This document shows, in pieces, positions 60,679 to 64,000 of a stretch of DNA of 64,000 nucleotides (the stretch's first letter is position 1; each line of letters starts with the position of its first letter). The stretch comes from Verrucomicrobiaceae bacterium. Lineage in GTDB: Bacteria > Verrucomicrobiota > Verrucomicrobiia > Verrucomicrobiales > Akkermansiaceae. The stretch spans positions 62,001 to 126,000 of the forward strand of contig JAIXOR010000021.1 of the NCBI GenBank assembly GCA_027486655.1, in the 5' to 3' direction. A model generated the notes under the pieces. It was not told the origin of the DNA. It was given only the letters and a program-made list of their open reading frames with translations, and searched no databases. The position numbers and the translations under genes were made by a program.

Positions 60679-61689
60679 ATGAAACCGATTCTAGCCATCC
60701 TCCTTTTCTTGAGTGGCAGTGCGTTCGCCCAGAATGCCGCCGTCACCAAGAACCCATCCAATAACTTCCTGACCGGCGATCTCGTCATGCCGGGTGGCCG
60801 AACCCTGCGCGTGGACGGCACGTTGCAAACGGCGCAAACGCCGATCCTGCTGGGTCGTTCCTACCCCGATGATTGGAACGGCCAATCGGCATTCACTTCG
60901 ATTCTGTCCTCGGATTATGGCTATCACGGATTGCTCTCCCGCACGCAAGGCAACGCGGGCATCGCCGTCATCGGGTTGTCGGAAACCGGTGCCTGTGCGG
61001 GCAAGTTCGTCCAACTCTACAACTTCAGTTCGCCCACGGTGTATCTGGGGCGGGATGCTGCATCGTATCCTTGGTGGTCGCCGCCGACCTCGCCGACACT
61101 GATCGTCAGCACGCCGGCCAACTGGACGGTCACGCCGATTGCCGAGTTCAAAAAGAACCAGAGCGAAGTGGTGCTTTCCATCGGCAGCGACGGCAGCGTG
61201 ACCGCACCGTATCAGCAATACACCGACAGCAACGCGCTCATCACCCAGAGCTTTGCGGGGAATACCTTCATGGCCAAATACGGCGTCACCAACGGAACTG
61301 ACGCAAACGGTGGCGAGGTCGGTGAATACGCTGCGAGTTCCGGGTCCAGCACGTCACTGGTCACGGCCACGGCCAAGACGATCCATTCGCTAACGCTCTC
61401 ACCGGGCGACTGGGACATCGAGGGTGTCGCCACCTACACCAAGGCGGCAACGACCGTCGTCACCTACACCCAACAGGGGATCAGCACGACCAACAACACG
61501 CTCGGCGGCACCGGAACCTTCACCGCAACAGCCGCCGCGATTTCCGATGTGATTCCGTCCGCGTTCATGACGCCCATTGTGCGCCTCAACCTAACCGGCT
61601 ACACCACGATTTACCTCGTCTCCCGCGCCGGGTTCACCACGTCCACCCTCACGGCCACCGGATTCCTCCGCGCCCGCCGTGTCCGTTGA
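60679..61689 (+). CDS. signal-peptide-bearing tail-region protein
   Basis: A 336-aa protein with a clear signal peptide (MKPILAILLFLSGSAFA followed by Q). The mature part is beta-rich and Thr/Ser-rich, with SLTLSPGDWDIEGVATYTKAATTVVTYTQQGIS as in fibre tips. Export by Sec of a phage-encoded structural-type protein is unusual; it may be an infected-cell surface protein or a fibre with a mimicking N-terminus. Confidence 0.65.
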   Translation: MKPILAILLFLSGSAFAQNAAVTKNPSNNFLTGDLVMPGGRTLRVDGTLQTAQTPILLGRSYPDDWNGQSAFTSILSSDYGYHGLLSRTQGNAGIAVIGLSETGACAGKFVQLYNFSSPTVYLGRDAASYPWWSPPTSPTLIVSTPANWTVTPIAEFKKNQSEVVLSIGSDGSVTAPYQQYTDSNALITQSFAGNTFMAKYGVTNGTDANGGEVGEYAASSGSSTSLVTATAKTIHSLTLSPGDWDIEGVATYTKAATTVVTYTQQGISTTNNTLGGTGTFTATAAAISDVIPSAFMTPIVRLNLTGYTTIYLVSRAGFTTSTLTATGFLRARRVR

Positions 61690-61712
61690 CACCTCACCAG
61701 AATCCGACATCC

Positions 61713-62603
61713 ATGAAACCAACACTCGTCATTATGATGGCCGCGGCCTTGCTCGCGGGAAACATCCTCGCTCAAACCACGGAGCCTGCCGACCTGCTGC
61801 AACGCGTCGGCACACTCAACAAACAAACCCTGCCATCGCCCCGCGAGGTGGCAGACACCCTGGTAGCTGCGAAAGCCGCGACACCGACGCCATGGAACGA
61901 GGGCGACAACCTGACCTACGAGCAGAAGTTCCAGAACGAACTCATCGCCGGAACCACGGAGCTCATGGCCCGCAAGGTTTCGTTCGCCACGGCATTCGAC
62001 TATGCCAAGGCCCGTGCGGCGTGGCACCTCGCATACATCTGGGCTGACCGGATGGGAGACCGAGACGAAGCCCTTACTTGCGTGGGGAAGTGGGTGCAGG
62101 CCGCCCCAACCGTGCCTGTCCGCAATGCTGAACTGCTTCACCTGCGGGCGAAATATGGGCAGGATGTTCGGACGGATGTCGAGGTGCTGTTCCGGGACCA
62201 CCGCGATTTGACTCACTACACGGCGTGGCGCTTGGCGGCGGCGTGGCAGAGGTCGGCGGAAAAAGCCGGGGCCCTGAACGCCGAGTCGTTCAACGTCCTG
62301 CTCGCGTCGGCCGTCGATTCCGTCGTCGCCGCAGACAAGCCCCAAACCCGAGTTTCCGCAGTCCTGATGCGCTCGACCACCGGCCAGAATGTGAACTCCG
62401 AAATCATGACCCTGCTCGCAGGCACCCAGGGCACGCTGCCACTCCCACAGGCATCCGCGCTCTTTGACGCGTTTTCCCTCACCACCGCCACCAACGAGGA
62501 AACCCTTGCTTTCTACGACGCACTGCTGCGCTCGGTGGAAGCCAATGCCAAGAGCGCTCCGTTCCTCCGCAAAATCCTCGACCAGAAACTCAAACTCCAA
62601 TGA
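61713..62603 (+). CDS. exported phage protein (hypothetical)
   Basis: A 296-aa protein with signal peptide MKPTLVIMMAAALLAGNILA followed by Q. The mature part is all-helical, with repeat-like segments (FQNELIAGTTELMARKVSFATAFDYAKARAAWHLAYIWADRMGDRDEALTCVGKW) suggesting TPR-like packing. Upstream TTGACA with a 21-nt gap. Its function is unknown. Confidence 0.6.
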   Translation: MKPTLVIMMAAALLAGNILAQTTEPADLLQRVGTLNKQTLPSPREVADTLVAAKAATPTPWNEGDNLTYEQKFQNELIAGTTELMARKVSFATAFDYAKARAAWHLAYIWADRMGDRDEALTCVGKWVQAAPTVPVRNAELLHLRAKYGQDVRTDVEVLFRDHRDLTHYTAWRLAAAWQRSAEKAGALNAESFNVLLASAVDSVVAADKPQTRVSAVLMRSTTGQNVNSEIMTLLAGTQGTLPLPQASALFDAFSLTTATNEETLAFYDALLRSVEANAKSAPFLRKILDQKLKLQ

Positions 62604-63205
62604 AAACGCTCCATTTCATCATGATCGCACTCGCCGTCCTGCCTGTCTCTGCGGAGACGGTGGTAATCAACGGCAAGACTATCGAAATCCCCGACAGTGA
62701 GGTTGGCGGAGTCCTCCAGAACCAGGACATCACCGCGAGGCTCCAAGCCATCAAGGCCCGAATCTATCAGGGAACCGCAGTTGGGCAAAAGGCGAACGTG
62801 CTGCTTGCGAAGATCAACCGCGAGGGTCCCACCAATGAGAACGTCTCGGCCCTCGCGGAACTGGAAAAGAAACTGAGCGAACCCGCCAAACCCGCGAATG
62901 CGCCAGATCCAGCGAAGAGTGATCCCAAGCGCATCGCGTTCAACGTCGCAATCCAGAATGGCTTCGACACCGGCATGGGATTCAAACTCGCCATCGGTGA
63001 TGCCGACCGCAACGCGTTCACCCAGATGCTCGTTCTAATCAACACGGCGAAGGAAAAGGGCGTCATCAACGACAACACGCCCCAAACCGTCGCCGACATC
63101 GAGGGCAAGCCCCACACCGTCACCACCTCCCAGTTCACCGGGCTGATGCTCGCCTACGGTGCCTATTACAAGGGCCTTTGGGACAAGCTCAAGACAGGGA
63201 ATTGA
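62600..63205 (+). CDS. exported phage protein with DUF4376-like end
   Basis: A 201-aa protein with signal peptide MKTLHFIMIALAVLPVSA. NGKTIEIPDSEVGGVLQNQDITARLQAIKARI is followed by a C-terminal DADRNAFTQMLVLINTAKEKGVIND..VADIEGKPHTVTTSQFTGLMLAYGAYY. That C-terminus resembles DUF4376 of phage tail-fibre chaperone-type proteins. Starts by ATGA overlap with the previous gene. Confidence 0.6.
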   Translation: MKTLHFIMIALAVLPVSAETVVINGKTIEIPDSEVGGVLQNQDITARLQAIKARIYQGTAVGQKANVLLAKINREGPTNENVSALAELEKKLSEPAKPANAPDPAKSDPKRIAFNVAIQNGFDTGMGFKLAIGDADRNAFTQMLVLINTAKEKGVINDNTPQTVADIEGKPHTVTTSQFTGLMLAYGAYYKGLWDKLKTGN

Positions 63206-63221
63206 CACCGGCCACAGAACC

Positions 63222-63416
63222 ATGCGCCAGCCCATCAACATCGACTTCGACTACGTTTCCAAGGCCATTGTCGGCATCGCGTCGCCGGTGGTGGGCGTCA
63301 TCACGTCGTTCCAGGAGCAGATCGAATGGCACCTGCGCGTGGCGTCACTGCTTGTCGGCTTGGCCGTGGGCTTGATGTCGCTGGTGGCGATGGCGAGGAA
63401 ACTGCGGCGGAAGTAA
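63222..63416 (+). CDS. small membrane protein, second holin candidate
   Basis: A 64-aa protein with one or two transmembrane segments (AIVGIASPVVGVITSF and VASLLVGLAVGLMSLVAMA) and a basic tail ARKLRRK. This layout fits a small holin or inner-membrane phage protein. TTGACA lies 14 nt before the ATG. It is the last rightward gene, followed by a strong terminator. Confidence 0.6.
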   Translation: MRQPINIDFDYVSKAIVGIASPVVGVITSFQEQIEWHLRVASLLVGLAVGLMSLVAMARKLRRK

Positions 63417-63423
63417 ATCAATG

Positions 63424-63459
63424 AAAAACCCCGGATGGCTTTCACCGTCCGGGGTTTTT
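63424..63459. terminator. bidirectional terminator at the end of the late operon
   Basis: AAAAACCCCGGA (63424-63435) and TCCGGGGTTTTT (63448-63459) form a perfect 12-bp stem with a 12-nt loop. With A run on one side and T run on the other it can stop both the late operon and the leftward xis gene. Confidence 0.85.
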
Positions 63460-63478
63460 CGTTTTGGACTGTTTCGAA

Positions 63479-63676
63479 TCAGGATCGGGCGTCCACCTGA
63501 TAGAGCTTTTTGAGAGCTGCGAGGACTGCTTCGAGCTCGTAGAGGTTGCAGCGCGAGGACACTTTGATACAGGGAATGACCCGCCTAGCAACCCATCCGT
63601 CGATGGTTCGAGGGCTGATCGACAAGCGCTTCGCGAGTTCCTTTTTCTGAATGAGGGTTGGTTCAATAGTATTCAT
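63479..63676 (-). CDS. excisionase/AlpA-like HTH protein
   Basis: A 65-aa MerR-type winged-helix protein: KKELAKRLSISPRTIDGWVARRVIPCIKVSSRCNLYELEAVLAALKKL. Such proteins next to the integrase act as recombination directionality factors or regulators. It is located 2 bp after the integrase stop, in the same transcript. Confidence 0.85.
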   Translation of the reverse strand: MNTIEPTLIQKKELAKRLSISPRTIDGWVARRVIPCIKVSSRCNLYELEAVLAALKKLYQVDARS

Positions 63677-63678
63677 GG

Positions 63679-64000
63679 TTACGCAGCGTTATCCGTGTCA
63701 ATGCGCCGACTACTCCGACGTGCGGCCAACTTCCGCCATCGATCCCGAAGCGCCCAATCCAGCCCGGGTGGCTGCCATCCCTCGGGCGGCATGATCGCGA
63801 ACCACGCCTCGGAGGATTCCTCGGTCACCACCTCCCGGTAGTGACGGAAGATCATTTTCGGTGAGTTGCCAGCCTCCAGAGAAGTCCGAGCGACGTCACC
63901 GGTCTTGGACACGCGATAGCTGATGAACGAGTGTCTGAGGGCATTCTGACGCCATCCGCCGGGGATCTGTGCCTTCACGGCAGTATCGCCCAAGGCACCC
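63679..64000 (-). CDS. tyrosine site-specific integrase, C-terminal part (runs off the window)
   Basis: Only the last 106 or so codons are visible; the frame is open to the window edge. QNALRHSFISYRVSKTGDVARTSLEAGNSPKMIFRHYREVV shows the second catalytic Arg in LRH, the His in FRH and the nucleophilic Tyr in HYREVV. It integrates or excises the prophage. It is at the right end, so one attachment site should lie just beyond 64000. Confidence 0.9.
   Translation of the reverse strand, partial: GALGDTAVKAQIPGGWRQNALRHSFISYRVSKTGDVARTSLEAGNSPKMIFRHYREVVTEESSEAWFAIMPPEGWQPPGLDWALRDRWRKLAARRSSRRIDTDNAA

Overview
The window looks like a GC-rich chromosome of the Verrucomicrobiota, probably near Verrucomicrobiaceae/Luteolibacter. 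This is inferred from protein style: a secreted protein with thrombospondin-type-3-like calcium repeats, the 'LINYQGRLTDSSGAPV' secreted-protein N-terminus, a secreted GH20 hexosaminidase, and widespread SD-poor gene starts. No rRNA or marker gene is present to prove it.

Layout. (1) 1-4.6 kb holds chromosomal housekeeping genes on the minus strand: a histone-deacetylase-family amidohydrolase, a CoA-transferase fused to a GNAT domain, and a secreted beta-hexosaminidase. (2) At 4734-4823 is an intact tRNA-Ser(GGA), a classic integration target. (3) 5.2-20.6 kb is a complete type 3 BREX phage-defence operon on the minus strand. It is transcribed in the order brxF-brxC-pglXI-[DUF3696 ATPase + unknown partner]-brxHII-pglZ-brxA. 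The two bracketed genes are an extra cassette nested inside the system. (4) 21.0-23.1 kb is a separate two-gene operon of unknown function, divergent from the phage genes across a region carrying two copies of a CGGACATGTCCG palindrome. (5) 23.4-63.7 kb is a near-complete lambda-like siphoprophage on the plus strand, in four parts. Recombination and replication genes (Sak4-like ATPase, Cas4-like nuclease, SSB-like protein, SF2 helicase, primase/RepA-like ATPase) run from 23.4 to 29.6 kb. A set of small regulators, a tRNA-like gene, a minus-strand amidoligase cluster, an ATP-dependent ligase, an AAA clamp-loader-like protein, ParB-like proteins and a CmoA-like methyltransferase run from 29.8 to 40.4 kb. 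Packaging, lysis and head genes lie at 40.4-47.7 kb. Tail genes lie at 50.5-63.2 kb. An excisionase and the 3' part of a tyrosine integrase lie on the minus strand at the right edge.

Three cargo insertions (morons) interrupt the late operon. They sit between the capsid and connector genes (two secreted proteins plus an IS66 remnant), between the tail chaperones and the tape measure (a GIY-YIG nuclease and a small minus-strand gene), and between the tape measure and the next tail gene (a PD-(D/E)XK-like protein flanked by 11-bp direct repeats).

The most unusual signal is a recurring GTTGAC element placed about 13-21 nt upstream of the start codons of about 17 phage genes, where Shine-Dalgarno sequences are absent. 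It appears even where the element lies inside the upstream coding sequence, and it marks an internal scaffold start inside the head-protease gene. Whether the BREX island is part of the prophage (attL at tRNA-Ser) or a neighbouring island cannot be settled here, because the right attachment site lies outside the window.
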